A stretch of DNA of 64,000 nucleotides from Culturomica massiliensis (GTDB taxonomy: Bacteria > Bacteroidota > Bacteroidia > Bacteroidales > Marinifilaceae), in assembly GCF_900091655.1 (NCBI RefSeq), contig NZ_LT594621.1:1426001-1490000 (forward strand), in the 5' to 3' direction. This document shows, in pieces, positions 53,670 to 62,817 of the stretch. Numbering within the stretch: the stretch's first letter is position 1; each line of letters begins with the position of its first letter. Under the pieces are notes generated by a model. The model was not told the origin of the DNA and searched no databases. It saw nothing but the letters and a program-made list of their open reading frames with translations. The translations under genes and the position numbers were made by a program.

Positions 53670-54538
53670 AAAAATACCGGATAGCTATCGAAGAGACGCT
53701 CCGTAAGGTCGTGGAGATCGAGGCAGAAACGCCCGGTCTGGCCGTCTGCAGGGCGGAAGACGAATACAATGAAGAGAAACACGTGCTGTCAGCCGACAAT
53801 TTCGCAGGAGCTGACATCGCGCTCTCGACTGATGACAGCACGGTCATGGAGACTCTGGAAGACGTGGATTTCATCGGATACGTGCAACGCCGTTTCGAGG
53901 AATGCCGGGAGTCCATATCCGTCGAAGACAAAGTCCGGCTGGCATTCGGAAGTTTCGACAACGCCCTGTATGAGTTCGGCGAATACCGTAAGGAGGCGGC
54001 TCGGAACCGCCCGCAGGTCTACCTGCTGTACCGGAGCGATGCCTGGCACAACCGTTCTTCCATGGAGCTCATAGCCCCGTTCTCCTCCCTCGAAAACATG
54101 ATGGAGTACCTGCGGCGTAAGAAGAAGGAATTCCGCCTGACGGAAAGTGATCTGGAAGAGTTCAAGAACAACCGGCAGACGAAGGGGCGCGACGAAAACT
54201 ACCTGTACGAGTCGGATTATTTGGATGTGCTGCCGGAACAGGAACCCGAACTGCCGCCGAAAGATGACGCTTTCTATGACAAGGTTTTCACCTGCGGGCA
54301 ATCCGAGCTGTCACGCAGGGAGTTGGAATCTCTGCCGGAGCCGTTCGATACCTACCATGTTACGGACGAAGAAATGGAACAGATTGTGTACGAAACGGAA
54401 ATGGAGACACGGGACCGGCTGCGGCTCGGTAAAAGAAAGCCCATAGATTTTGACAATGACCGCCATAGTGAAATCTGGTGGGAAGAAATGGAAAAAGCAG
54501 TGGTAAGGCACGGCGTACCGTACTACGAGGCCGAATAA
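53666..54538 (+). CDS. Unknown 290-residue acidic protein
   Basis: N-terminus 'KKYRIAIEETLRKVVEIEAETPGLAVCRAEDEYN' is the pattern of small beta-alpha 'DpnD/PcfM'-like domains; then a helical acidic body to the C-terminus. Last gene before a strong terminator. The DpnD/PcfM resemblance is tentative. Confidence 0.55.
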   Translation: MKKYRIAIEETLRKVVEIEAETPGLAVCRAEDEYNEEKHVLSADNFAGADIALSTDDSTVMETLEDVDFIGYVQRRFEECRESISVEDKVRLAFGSFDNALYEFGEYRKEAARNRPQVYLLYRSDAWHNRSSMELIAPFSSLENMMEYLRRKKKEFRLTESDLEEFKNNRQTKGRDENYLYESDYLDVLPEQEPELPPKDDAFYDKVFTCGQSELSRRELESLPEPFDTYHVTDEEMEQIVYETEMETRDRLRLGKRKPIDFDNDRHSEIWWEEMEKAVVRHGVPYYEAE

Positions 54539-54578
54539 CGAAAATAGAACCTGTTCATCACATGCCATAATGATGACG

Positions 54579-54614
54579 GGCCGTCGCGGCTACGGCTGCG
54601 GCGGTCTTTTTTTT
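54579..54614 (+). terminator. Strong intrinsic terminator
   Basis: A 12-pair stem (54579-54590 with 54595-54606, three G-U pairs) closed by a C(TACG)G tetraloop and followed by T8. Ends the long transcription unit that begins upstream of 50 kb. Confidence 0.9.
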
Positions 54615-54678
54615 CAAAACGAGGTGAGTATTCCACCCCTTATACAAAACGATTACCTACTCTTAAAAAAACGGATTT

Positions 54679-55350
54679 ATGAAACAGACAAGACAGGATT
54701 TCTTCACGGCGAACGGGGAAGGAATCAAAATCATGACATTTACGGAGTTCGCCCGGCATATCCTGCGTATGGAATGCGGGGAAAGTCTGGAACTGTATGC
54801 CGTTGTGAACCGGCAGACACGGGAATGCTCCCGGCCGCTCTCTGTCAGAAAGGAACAATGGAACGGTACGCCCTTTTACCTGCTCGGCGGGCACGGGCAG
54901 GAAGTCCGTACCATCAATTTTGCGGGTCGTCCGAAAGAGGAGTTTGAAACGACCTGCCATGATGTCTTGGACAGCTACGATGCCGTGGAAAGTATCGGGG
55001 CGGTCGTGTCAAGACTGCGTGAATTATCTCCTGAAGAACTGCATAAGCGGATTGCGGAAGAGATGAAGACCGGCTGTAAATACCTGTTGGTCTACCGCAG
55101 CGAGGAGGAGATGACGGCCGCACTCGACGGCAAGATATACGCCATCAGCGATACGGACGGCAAATTCCTTTGCGACCTGTATCAGCCGGATTATCTCCAT
55201 CTGGAAAACGGGGGCGATATTGTGGACACCGCATCCATTCCGGACATGCATTTCCATTCCGATTGGGCAATCGCCAACCCCACGGTACGCGACAAGGTGC
55301 TCTCCTCCCGGATGGTGATTATATATACCCACGAAACGGTAACGCTATGA
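54679..55350 (+). CDS. Unknown 223-residue protein
   Basis: First gene after the terminator. 'FFTANGEGIKIMTFTEFARHILRMECGE' start, alpha/beta. The last codons (GCT ATG A) overlap the next start, so the genes are coupled. No family. Confidence 0.55.
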   Translation: MKQTRQDFFTANGEGIKIMTFTEFARHILRMECGESLELYAVVNRQTRECSRPLSVRKEQWNGTPFYLLGGHGQEVRTINFAGRPKEEFETTCHDVLDSYDAVESIGAVVSRLRELSPEELHKRIAEEMKTGCKYLLVYRSEEEMTAALDGKIYAISDTDGKFLCDLYQPDYLHLENGGDIVDTASIPDMHFHSDWAIANPTVRDKVLSSRMVIIYTHETVTL

Positions 55351-55697
55351 TAGAGATTGGCAACAGGATAGAAACGCCGGAAGGTGTGTTCTATGAACTG
55401 GAATACGGAGGGGAAGGAAACATCTACAAGAACGAGGATGCCTTTCTCAACCGCCCCGATGAAGTGTGCTATGTACCTGAATACGCGGCAGAAGACCGTG
55501 AGGACTGGCGTGTGTCGGAGAGCAGTGACGGCTGTTTCACGCATAACTCACTGCTCGCCCTGTGCAAGGGTAATGAAGAGGTGTGCCAGGATCTGTTTTA
55601 CAGCCTTGAATGGACGTACCCGACCACCTTGCTGGAAGAATGGGACTCGAACGGCTATTTCGATGAGATCGAGGGCTGGTATGACAGTAACGATTAA
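55347..55697 (+). CDS. Unknown 116-residue protein
   Basis: ATG 55347 (MIEIGNRIETPEGVFYELEYG...), overlapping the previous stop. Acidic, aromatic-rich ('FYSLEWTYPTTLLEEWDSNGYFDEIEGWYDSND'). No family; acidic tail noted. Confidence 0.55.
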   Translation: MIEIGNRIETPEGVFYELEYGGEGNIYKNEDAFLNRPDEVCYVPEYAAEDREDWRVSESSDGCFTHNSLLALCKGNEEVCQDLFYSLEWTYPTTLLEEWDSNGYFDEIEGWYDSND

Positions 55698-56018
55698 ATG
55701 GAACGGCATATCATGGACAGGAAATACAAAATCACATACTCGGGAAAAATCACGGGCAAGACCCCGAACTACATATTGAGCCTGCGGGCGCATCTGAAAG
55801 GCATCTTCCCTGAAATGGAACGGTATGGTAAGGAAGAATTCGACCACGTGCTTCATTGCATCAGCTCGTTCATTGATGATTTTACCTTCAAGGTACGCAA
55901 TTCCCGATACCGGGGAGACATCCTGAAAAGGACTATCAGTAACGACTGCCTGAAAGTGTTCAACCTGGGTGACGAGAAAGTGATACTGACCGTCTCCTTC
56001 ACCCCGCTGGAAACATGA
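55698..56018 (+). CDS. Unknown 106-residue protein
   Basis: Starts immediately after the previous stop. Basic N-terminus, helical middle ('FDHVLHCISSFIDDFTFKV'). An internal ATG at 55710 is an alternative start. No family. Confidence 0.5.
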   Translation: MERHIMDRKYKITYSGKITGKTPNYILSLRAHLKGIFPEMERYGKEEFDHVLHCISSFIDDFTFKVRNSRYRGDILKRTISNDCLKVFNLGDEKVILTVSFTPLET

Positions 56019-56028
56019 AACCAACAAT

Positions 56029-56457
56029 ATGACAGATATGGATAAAATACAGAAAGACAATGCGGAGCCGGGCAAAGCCCCGGACAAAATGAGCGCCGAC
56101 AAGCTGCATCTGTTCGCCACCCAGTACGCCTTTATCGACGGACGGCTGCACGAGGCCGAGCAAGCCATGCTGAAATTCATGCTGGAGTTCCTGGCACAAT
56201 ATGGCCGCGTATCACTCGGCCTTACAGAAGAGGAGGAACTCGATGACAACAACTTCCCCGTCACGACAACCTTGTACGGGAAGCACGACACGCCCCGTAT
56301 CAAGCTTACCGATGTCTACCTGACGGATGACGGGGAATATCTCCTTGCTGACGGAATAGATGCGGAGACCGGGGAAAAACGGGACGGATTCTATATCTAC
56401 AGCGAACAATACGCCGATATCTTCCAGTTCGTCGGCCACGCTTCGGAGATGAACTGA
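56029..56457 (+). CDS. Unknown 142-residue protein
   Basis: ATG 56029 or 56038. 'DKLHLFATQYAFIDGRLHEAEQAMLKFMLEFL' forms a helical hairpin; C-terminal half beta-rich ('DVYLTDDGEYLLADGIDAETG'). No family. Confidence 0.55.
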   Translation: MTDMDKIQKDNAEPGKAPDKMSADKLHLFATQYAFIDGRLHEAEQAMLKFMLEFLAQYGRVSLGLTEEEELDDNNFPVTTTLYGKHDTPRIKLTDVYLTDDGEYLLADGIDAETGEKRDGFYIYSEQYADIFQFVGHASEMN

Positions 56458-56489
56458 CGAATGAGGAACAACCATAAAACGAAATATCA

Positions 56490-57008
56490 ATGGACTGTAT
56501 CAAAGATTTACAAGACGCCATCCGCAACATTCTCGTGAACAACGGCCTTACGGAACTCTGTCTGGGAGAGCCTGACGAACTGGACGATCCCACCTATATC
56601 ATCTGGTATGACAGGCACTGTGAGCCTCACGAAGACCCGGTATTGAAGGTTTACCTTGAAAATGAGGGCATTGCCGTTGAGGTCGAAGCCCGCAGTTTCG
56701 GGAACACGATAACCGTCTACGATTATGACATAGACCGTATTGAATGGTGGAAAGGCATTCATGCCAATATTCTGGAAGTGCTGGAGCGTGACGGCAAGCG
56801 CCGGTGTCCGGCCTGTGGCAGGACGGTCAAGGGGAAGCAGCGGTATTGCGGTGCCGGATGCCGTGATTTCATGACTCCCGGACCGACAGTGGAGCAGGTC
56901 GCGGAAAAAGCCAACCGGAATATCCGCAAACTGGCAAGCCTTGCCGCCGGAAAAGACAAGGCGTACCGGAAGCGGCTGATAGAGAAATATACCGTCGGTC
57001 CGTCATAA
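56490..57008 (+). CDS. Protein with C-terminal zinc finger
   Basis: 172 residues. First 100 alpha/beta with Asp/Glu-rich loops, then 'CPACGRTVKGKQRYCGAGC' (about 107-125), a treble-clef-like finger, and a basic tail. Probably nucleic-acid binding. Confidence 0.6.
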   Translation: MDCIKDLQDAIRNILVNNGLTELCLGEPDELDDPTYIIWYDRHCEPHEDPVLKVYLENEGIAVEVEARSFGNTITVYDYDIDRIEWWKGIHANILEVLERDGKRRCPACGRTVKGKQRYCGAGCRDFMTPGPTVEQVAEKANRNIRKLASLAAGKDKAYRKRLIEKYTVGPS

Positions 57009-57042
57009 GCCGGCTTTGTTACACTAAAAAATGTATGATATT

Positions 57043-57222
57043 ATGGCAACAAGAACCATTTACCTGACCGTACGGCTCGATATCGACAACCCGAAGGCTG
57101 ATGAAATAACGGACGAAGAGGTTGACGAAATTATCAGCGAAGTGGACTATGAATTCAAAAATTACGGGGACTATGAAATCGACACGGAAATCTGCGGGAA
57201 AAATGACGAAGGTGGTCTTTAG
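57043..57222 (+). CDS. Small acidic protein
   Basis: 59 residues from ATG 57043 (MATRTIYLTVRLDIDN...). Strand-helix-strand with 'DEITDEEVDEIISEVDYEF'. Overlaps the next gene by 20 nt. Confidence 0.5.
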   Translation: MATRTIYLTVRLDIDNPKADEITDEEVDEIISEVDYEFKNYGDYEIDTEICGKNDEGGL

Positions 57223-57466
57223 ACGCTATCCCGACGGACAGGTCATCGCCCTGTTCCCGGACATACCGTGGAGCGGACGGCGGGGTGAAATAACCTCCTA
57301 CATGCATGTCGGCCAGCATGGCGCAGCCGACTATGCGGGCGTGATCGCCATGACACGGCCAGCCCATGAAAAGGAGTACCGCAACCCGCTTTCCGAACTG
57401 AGAGCCATCGGTTACGATGACCTACACATCATGCGGCGTGCAAGACCGAAATTCATAAACAGCTAA
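57203..57466 (+). CDS. Small conserved protein
   Basis: 87 residues from ATG 57203 (MTKVVFRRYPDGQVIALFPD...). 'GEITSYMHVGQHGAADYAGVI' is typical of a widespread small protein of mobile elements ('vvFRrypdG.viALFP'). Function unknown. Confidence 0.6.
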   Translation: MTKVVFRRYPDGQVIALFPDIPWSGRRGEITSYMHVGQHGAADYAGVIAMTRPAHEKEYRNPLSELRAIGYDDLHIMRRARPKFINS

Positions 57467-57477
57467 AAACAAATCTT

Positions 57478-57981
57478 ATGTCTCATAAACCGAATGCCGT
57501 TCCTGTCTTGCAGGAGGGAACGGTCTATACAATTATACTTGACAACGGACGAAAGGTCCACGACGTAATCTATCATGCCTGTGTCGCCTCCGGCAAGTCG
57601 TATTTCGCCAAAGGCGATAAGACCTATCCCGCCGAAAAGGTGCGGAACCATTCAATCACCGGACATGCCGCATCGGACGGCTCTAGAAGGAACGGCACAC
57701 CCAATCCCGACCGCTTCGCCATCACGGATGAAGTGTGCGAGGTCGTTGATGTAGTTACCACGCCGGAAACCAATCCGGAAATGTTCCGGTGTCGTGTCAA
57801 ATGCCTGATGTATTCAGGCCTGTCACAAGCCGAGGCTGAGAAAGTCATCGCTTCAACGCCACTAAAGCTGGAACTCTTCTACGACGTAGGCCGTGGCAGT
57901 TTCGCTATTGACGCCGAGGCAGTTGGCAACACACCGCTGTATAATCCTTACACGGGAAAGGAAATCCCGGATGAAACCTAA
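57478..57981 (+). CDS. Unknown 167-residue protein
   Basis: N-terminal beta segment ('GTVYTIILDNGRKVHDVIYHACVASGKSYF'), then 'CRVKCLMYSGLSQAEAEKVI' and a C-terminus with Glu. No family. 17 nt before the radical SAM gene. Confidence 0.5.
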   Translation: MSHKPNAVPVLQEGTVYTIILDNGRKVHDVIYHACVASGKSYFAKGDKTYPAEKVRNHSITGHAASDGSRRNGTPNPDRFAITDEVCEVVDVVTTPETNPEMFRCRVKCLMYSGLSQAEAEKVIASTPLKLELFYDVGRGSFAIDAEAVGNTPLYNPYTGKEIPDET

Positions 57982-57998
57982 GCCGAACTACATCGAAT

Positions 57999-58703
57999 AT
58001 GAGAGAACTATATATCAAGAATCTCTGCATCGAGATTACCCGACGTTGCAACATGCGCTGTACCCATTGCATGCGGGGAGATGCCGAATCCGTGGATATC
58101 CCTTTGAAACATATAAGCAACCTGCTGCGGCATGTCAGGCATATTCACCATTTCAACATCACGGGCGGCGAGCCGTCGCTTAACGTCCGGGCCATCCGCC
58201 ATATCCTCGAACGGGTACGCGCCTACGGTATTACTGTCAATGACTTTTATATCGTAACCAACGGCTCTGCCACATCCCGTTCGGAGGAATTCATAGAAGC
58301 CTGCGCCGCACTGTACGAGTACCAGGAGGAAAAGGAACAGGACTCCGGCCACATGCTCGAAATGAGCGACGACCGCTTCCATGATCCGGCAGAGCATGCC
58401 GCCACGCTCGCGGCACTTTCCCCGTATCCCTTTTTCGGAGTCCGGGGACAGGCCGAGCGTATCTTCCTTTTCCGGGAAGGCCGCAGCACGGAGGGGTTTC
58501 CGAACCCTGTTCATGGGATTTATCTTACGGAGGAGAACTACGTTTACGGCGACCTCTGTCTCAATGCTGAAGGCATGGTTCTCTCCAACGGGGACCTGAG
58601 TTATGCCCGCCAACGGGAACATGCCCTGTGTCCCTGCGGGAAACTGATGCAATATCTCCGGATGACCTTGAAAAAGCGTCAAAAAGAAAGATTGTACGAA
58701 TAA
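57999..58703 (+). CDS. Radical SAM protein
   Basis: 234 residues. Cys17-xxx-Cys21-xx-Cys24 ('TRRCNMRCTHC') binds the 4Fe-4S cluster, 'FNITGGEPSLN' is the GGE motif, and C-terminal Cys ('GDLCLNAEG', 'HALCPCGKLM') may form an auxiliary site. Only the core fold is present, shorter than most radical SAM enzymes. Substrate unknown; neighbours give no peptide precursor I can recognise. Confidence 0.85.
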   Translation: MRELYIKNLCIEITRRCNMRCTHCMRGDAESVDIPLKHISNLLRHVRHIHHFNITGGEPSLNVRAIRHILERVRAYGITVNDFYIVTNGSATSRSEEFIEACAALYEYQEEKEQDSGHMLEMSDDRFHDPAEHAATLAALSPYPFFGVRGQAERIFLFREGRSTEGFPNPVHGIYLTEENYVYGDLCLNAEGMVLSNGDLSYARQREHALCPCGKLMQYLRMTLKKRQKERLYE

Positions 58704-58723
58704 ATACACAAATCAAAAAACTT

Positions 58724-59626
58724 ATGTCAATCGTATGCAGTATCTGCGGCGGCACTGGAGTGAAATGTACCGCCGTCATCGACCCGAACACCAGACAGTT
58801 CCTCGAATTTACCCGCAACGCCTTGTCGGACGGCCGGTGCAGCCAGTGCGGCAACGTTGCCCTGACCGACCCTGACGAAGTAAAAGCCGGGCTGGACAAG
58901 CTTTGGACGGAATATACGGCGCGGCATCGTGCCGCCCCCAACTACACCTGCTGCGACATTGTCCGGCATGGTGATTACGACGGGTGTGAAAAGGCGTATA
59001 TCCGCATCGGAGGCCCGTCAGACGTGGTCGAGAAGTATCCGGTCGTGGCCGTGTGCCGCGACCTCGAAGAGCTCAAATCACTTGCACTCCCTGACCCGAC
59101 GCGAGAATTTACCCTCATGGGAATTCAAGGGTTCGAGTTCCACGACGTGTTGGAAAACAAGACCTACGAGATCGGGGTGGACGACCTGAAAATTCCCGTC
59201 ACGACGAAAGAGGTGCTGGACTTTTACCCGGCGGAACATCGGCTGAAAGAAACGGACATCGAACAATATGCCGCGGCTTACACGGCCCGTATCAAGGCGT
59301 ACAGGGAGTATACCCGTCAGCTCGACGCCACACTCGTGCGGCGGCTTCTCGACAAAGAGCGGCTGATGAAAGTCGGCGAGAGCGACGGTTTCCGCTTGAA
59401 ACTCCATTTCGACTGGTTTGTCATTTTAAAGCGGGAGAACGAAAGGATGTACGCGCCTTTCAAATACGCTGTAAATGCTTATTGTCTGGATAATATCCAA
59501 ACTTTCGACCGTCGTTATGTCACGCTCGAAGATGCCTTGCTCCACTGCCTGAACGGTTTCAACGAGAACGCGAACATTCCTAACCGTTACAAGTCCATCG
59601 GGCATTACCTGTCGGGGAAATCCTGA
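58724..59626 (+). CDS. Zinc-ribbon protein of the 'DPNxR' group
   Basis: 300 residues from ATG 58724. N-terminal ribbon 'CSICGGTGVKCTAVIDPNTR' ... 'CSQCG' (about 5-45), same layout as in the 45346 protein. C-terminal two thirds include 'DDLKIPVTTKEVLDFYP' and 'RLMKVGESDGFRLKLHFDWFVIL'. Directly follows the radical SAM gene. Confidence 0.6.
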   Translation: MSIVCSICGGTGVKCTAVIDPNTRQFLEFTRNALSDGRCSQCGNVALTDPDEVKAGLDKLWTEYTARHRAAPNYTCCDIVRHGDYDGCEKAYIRIGGPSDVVEKYPVVAVCRDLEELKSLALPDPTREFTLMGIQGFEFHDVLENKTYEIGVDDLKIPVTTKEVLDFYPAEHRLKETDIEQYAAAYTARIKAYREYTRQLDATLVRRLLDKERLMKVGESDGFRLKLHFDWFVILKRENERMYAPFKYAVNAYCLDNIQTFDRRYVTLEDALLHCLNGFNENANIPNRYKSIGHYLSGKS

Positions 59627-59727
59627 CGACGGGCAGTGTATCGACGGGTTACCGGAGGCCACGGGTGCTTTCCCCTTGACCGGAATACCGTCGGAACAAG
59701 TAACAATGTAACCAAAGAATAAAAAAT

Positions 59728-60204
59728 ATGATGAATGATTATAAAATCAAGAACATTCTCGAATCCCTGAAAGAGGAGGTCGAGAACGGGAAGGTATCCC
59801 TGCGGGAAGCTGCTGTCGAACTTCATAAAGCCGGCTGGACGAATTTCATCGACATCGACGCCACGAGGAACCTACTGAAGACCCGGAATGTAACGGGGAA
59901 CGGAAATGTCCCGGGAGTTTCCGACATGATGGGAAAATACCGCGAGATGAAAGCGGCGCACCCGGATGCCCTGTACATTTTCCGAAACGGGGAATCTTGT
60001 GAATTGTATGAGGATGATGCCATCGCCGCTTCCGGCATTTTGGGCATTGCCACCGCCGAACGCGTCGACGGGCAAGGGAAAGGCGTCAAGGAACTGCGGT
60101 TTTCTTTTCGTGACCTGGACGTGTATCTCCCCAAACTGATACGCGCCGGAAACCGGGTGGCTGTCTGCGAACCGAATCAAACCGGTTCGGGCAAACGAGT
60201 TTGA
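59728..60204 (+). CDS. Stand-alone MutS domain-I-like protein
   Basis: 158 residues. Residues about 68-155 follow MutS mismatch-recognition domain I: 'YREMKAAHPDALYIFRNGES' ... 'CELYEDDAIAASGILGI' ... 'LDVYLPKLIRAGNRVAVCE'. MutS has Phe-x-Glu where this has 'CEL', so mismatch stacking may be lost. No ATPase follows. A helical N-terminus (1-50) precedes it. Confidence 0.65.
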   Translation: MMNDYKIKNILESLKEEVENGKVSLREAAVELHKAGWTNFIDIDATRNLLKTRNVTGNGNVPGVSDMMGKYREMKAAHPDALYIFRNGESCELYEDDAIAASGILGIATAERVDGQGKGVKELRFSFRDLDVYLPKLIRAGNRVAVCEPNQTGSGKRV

Positions 60205-60242
60205 TAACCATTAAATAACAAATATTCAAAACCCAAAGACAC

Positions 60243-60689
60243 ATGATAAAGATAACAACGATTTTCGGCGAGGACGCCGTACGGGAATATGAAGAGAACA
60301 ATGAACTGCCTTCTGAAGAATGGCTGGCGGATAACGGGGGCGTCGTGGACGAGAAAGAGTTCGAGACTGAGGCGGAGTACAATGCCTACATCGCCGGGGT
60401 AAACGATGCCGACGGATGGAGTGATTATCATATCATACGCCACCGGTCGGAAGAGGCGGACACCTCGAGAGAGGAAAATCTCTGGCTACGTCTCGGAATT
60501 AGCGTCCGGGGCAGCCGGGAGGACATCGAAAGGATTCTAAACGGGGACACCGAAACCCTTCGGAAACTGCTCGATGCCGGACGTTATGGGATTGGCGGAG
60601 AGACCTATGTCCCTGGTTCGACCGTCGAGGGGTACAACGAGGACCACGACACGGAGTTCGAGGAGGAAGACGTGGAGTTCCATTTATAA
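60243..60689 (+). CDS. Unknown acidic protein, paralogue of the next gene
   Basis: 148 residues. The N-terminal 65 ('TIFGEDAVREYEENN' ... 'KEFETEAEYNAYIAGVNDADGWSDY') align with the N-terminus of the gene at 60712. The C-terminus is very acidic ('DHDTEFEEEDVEF'). No family. Confidence 0.55.
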   Translation: MIKITTIFGEDAVREYEENNELPSEEWLADNGGVVDEKEFETEAEYNAYIAGVNDADGWSDYHIIRHRSEEADTSREENLWLRLGISVRGSREDIERILNGDTETLRKLLDAGRYGIGGETYVPGSTVEGYNEDHDTEFEEEDVEFHL

Positions 60690-60711
60690 TAAAACCACAC
60701 CATCTGCAATA

Positions 60712-61218
60712 ATGATAACAGTAAAAGTTCTACTCGGTAAGGATACTGTAAGCATATACAGGAAAACCGGGGATATCTCGTCGGTGGAGAGCACGGCCGA
60801 ATCCGGGGGATATGTGATAACCCGACATTTCGAGACCGAAGCTGAATACAAAGCCTACGCAATGGCTGTGGAAGACCTGGACGGACATGAAGACTGGCAG
60901 ATGCTGACTCCTGCCGTTACGCCGGAAGCTCCGTTCCGCAAAGGGGAATTTGTCCGGCTGACAGACGATGCAATTAAGCGGATACGTGAAAGTTTCGGGG
61001 ACGGACCGGCTGACTACAGAAAGGAAATGATTTTGGAGGTGATTGCCTGGTGCCGCTATGAAGGCACATGGATCATTGAAGTCCGAGATATCCGTGAAGA
61101 CGATACTCAGGAGTTCGATGCCGTTTTTCTGCGCCCCTTGACGGCACGGGATCTCGTGGCTATTTCCGCACCCCGACACCCGCTATCCACTGCGATATAT
61201 CCTATTCACATCCGATAA
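60712..61218 (+). CDS. Unknown protein, paralogue of the preceding gene
   Basis: 168 residues from ATG 60712. 'RHFETEAEYKAYAMAVEDLDGHEDW' matches the previous protein. The C-terminal half differs ('KGEFVRLTDDAIKRIRESFGDG', 'CRYEGTWIIEVRDI'), an SH3-like insert. Tandem duplication with divergence. Confidence 0.55.
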   Translation: MITVKVLLGKDTVSIYRKTGDISSVESTAESGGYVITRHFETEAEYKAYAMAVEDLDGHEDWQMLTPAVTPEAPFRKGEFVRLTDDAIKRIRESFGDGPADYRKEMILEVIAWCRYEGTWIIEVRDIREDDTQEFDAVFLRPLTARDLVAISAPRHPLSTAIYPIHIR

Positions 61219-61230
61219 CTTAAATGATGC

Positions 61231-61824
61231 ATGATGGAAAATATATTCATACTGCCCGGAAACGAACAGGAACTGTTTAACCGGTATTTAGATAACAACG
61301 AATACGGCCCTCTGAAAGAACGGCTGGAACTGGTCAGGAAAGCCTTGAGCAACAAGCTTTCCCCGGATGAACGCAATAAGCACGGGCTGAACGTGGGTGT
61401 GCATGAACTGTCCATGGAACGTAAGGAACTGGAAAGAAAGATATTCCAAATGGCACTCAAATCCTTTGCAGAACGGGTTTGTGACGAGCAACGCGCTCTT
61501 TGCGAACAGGGGTTCTGGCAGGCACCGTGCGGCAAAGAGGCGGAATATATCTCCTCCGCTCCGGTTCCGGACCTTGTAACGGACGTGAAGCAGTACAAGA
61601 CCATTTGCCGCTGGTGGGAGAAGCTGTCCGATACCAGGAGGCTGAAGGTAGCGGCGATGTTTGCAAACGAACTGGGACCGATATACGGGCACGACACCGA
61701 AACGCTGGAACGGATTTATAGCCGCTGGTTTCTACTCTCCTTAGATGGCAAACAACGCATCTACCATTCATGGACCACAAACGAAAAACAGACTTCACCA
61801 TGCCATACAAAAGCTCGGGAATAA
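61231..61824 (+). CDS. Unknown helical protein
   Basis: 197 residues (start 61231 or 61234). Long helices: 'FNRYLDNNEYGPLKERLELV', 'ELSMERKELERKIFQMALKSFAERVCDE'. C-terminal 'YHSWTTNEKQTSPCHTK'. Overlaps the next gene by 25 nt. Confidence 0.55.
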   Translation: MMENIFILPGNEQELFNRYLDNNEYGPLKERLELVRKALSNKLSPDERNKHGLNVGVHELSMERKELERKIFQMALKSFAERVCDEQRALCEQGFWQAPCGKEAEYISSAPVPDLVTDVKQYKTICRWWEKLSDTRRLKVAAMFANELGPIYGHDTETLERIYSRWFLLSLDGKQRIYHSWTTNEKQTSPCHTKARE

Positions 61825-62135
61825 TCATCAGCGGGACACAATATGACCGCAGGCAGAAGCTCACTCCTTTTCAGAAGGCTGAAATTTTCCACCGTTACAT
61901 GACAGAAGCTGTCAGCCAGCGCCAGCTTGCCCGGGAATACGGTGTCAGCCGCAGGCTGATAACCTTCATTGTGAACCCAGAAAGCGAAGAGCGGAACAAG
62001 GAACTGCTGAGAGAGAACAAGGCAAAAGGCTTGTATAAATATGACCGGAAGAAACATACCGAAAATATACGCAACCACCGTCGTTACAAACAGAGATTAT
62101 TTCAAGAAGGTAAAATCATACTAAAAGATGGATAG
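61800..62135 (+). CDS. Helix-turn-helix protein
   Basis: 111 residues from ATG 61800 (an in-frame ATG at 61770 adds ten). 'SQRQLAREYGVSRRLITFIV' (about 40-59) is a clear HTH, and 'YDRKKHTENIRNHRRYKQRLF' a basic tail. This compact HTH family is common in phages and elements of Bacteroidota and Firmicutes. Likely DNA-binding regulator. Confidence 0.7.
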   Translation: MPYKSSGIIISGTQYDRRQKLTPFQKAEIFHRYMTEAVSQRQLAREYGVSRRLITFIVNPESEERNKELLRENKAKGLYKYDRKKHTENIRNHRRYKQRLFQEGKIILKDG

Positions 62136-62138
62136 ACA

Positions 62139-62795
62139 ATGAGAATACAGGAGAAACAAAAAGCGTTGGAACAGGAAGTTATAGCCAACCTGTGTGCGAT
62201 ACCGAAAATGCCGGAAAATATGTTGCCCCATACGGTATATGTCGAGGAGGAAGGGGAAGACGGGTATGGCCACGGGATACCGGTATACACCATGTACCGG
62301 TTGGAGGAGATACGCACGGACGGAAGCTGCACGCTTTACAACGCGGAAAGCCGGGAGCGTTTCACCTGCCGCCACCTGCATGAGATTAACATGGACTGGC
62401 TGGTGACAGTCTGGGAACGTTATCTGGAACTCTGTGTCGAGCAGGATATCTGGAAAGGGAATGCCGTTGCATTCCTGAAAGACCGTACCGGCAAACCGGA
62501 AGAGGAAATCATTTCATTCGTGGAAACCTCGTGGGACAAATGCCAGGCTTATACAGACAACCTCAAGGCGTTTCTTGGGGAAGATAAAGACCGGGAAATA
62601 TGGATATTCTCTTTCCCGCTGGACGAATTTGAACGTGACGTTCCGGCCGGGAAAATCATCGTTGATTACGAAAATAACCCCGCAACGCGGGTTGAGAAGA
62701 TGACACCGCTGGAATTTACGGCCAACATCAATGATGAATGTTTTGATGACCGGAACAATTGGGTAAGAGCCATTGAACTTCCCAAGCAGGAATAA
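62139..62795 (+). CDS. Unknown 218-residue protein
   Basis: Starts 3 nt after the HTH gene. 'MPENMLPHTVYVEEEGEDGYGHGIPVYTMYRLEEI' near the N-terminus; acidic, aromatic-rich body. No family. Confidence 0.55.
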   Translation: MRIQEKQKALEQEVIANLCAIPKMPENMLPHTVYVEEEGEDGYGHGIPVYTMYRLEEIRTDGSCTLYNAESRERFTCRHLHEINMDWLVTVWERYLELCVEQDIWKGNAVAFLKDRTGKPEEEIISFVETSWDKCQAYTDNLKAFLGEDKDREIWIFSFPLDEFERDVPAGKIIVDYENNPATRVEKMTPLEFTANINDECFDDRNNWVRAIELPKQE

Positions 62796-62817
62796 TAAAC
62801 TATTTGAATCAATAAAT

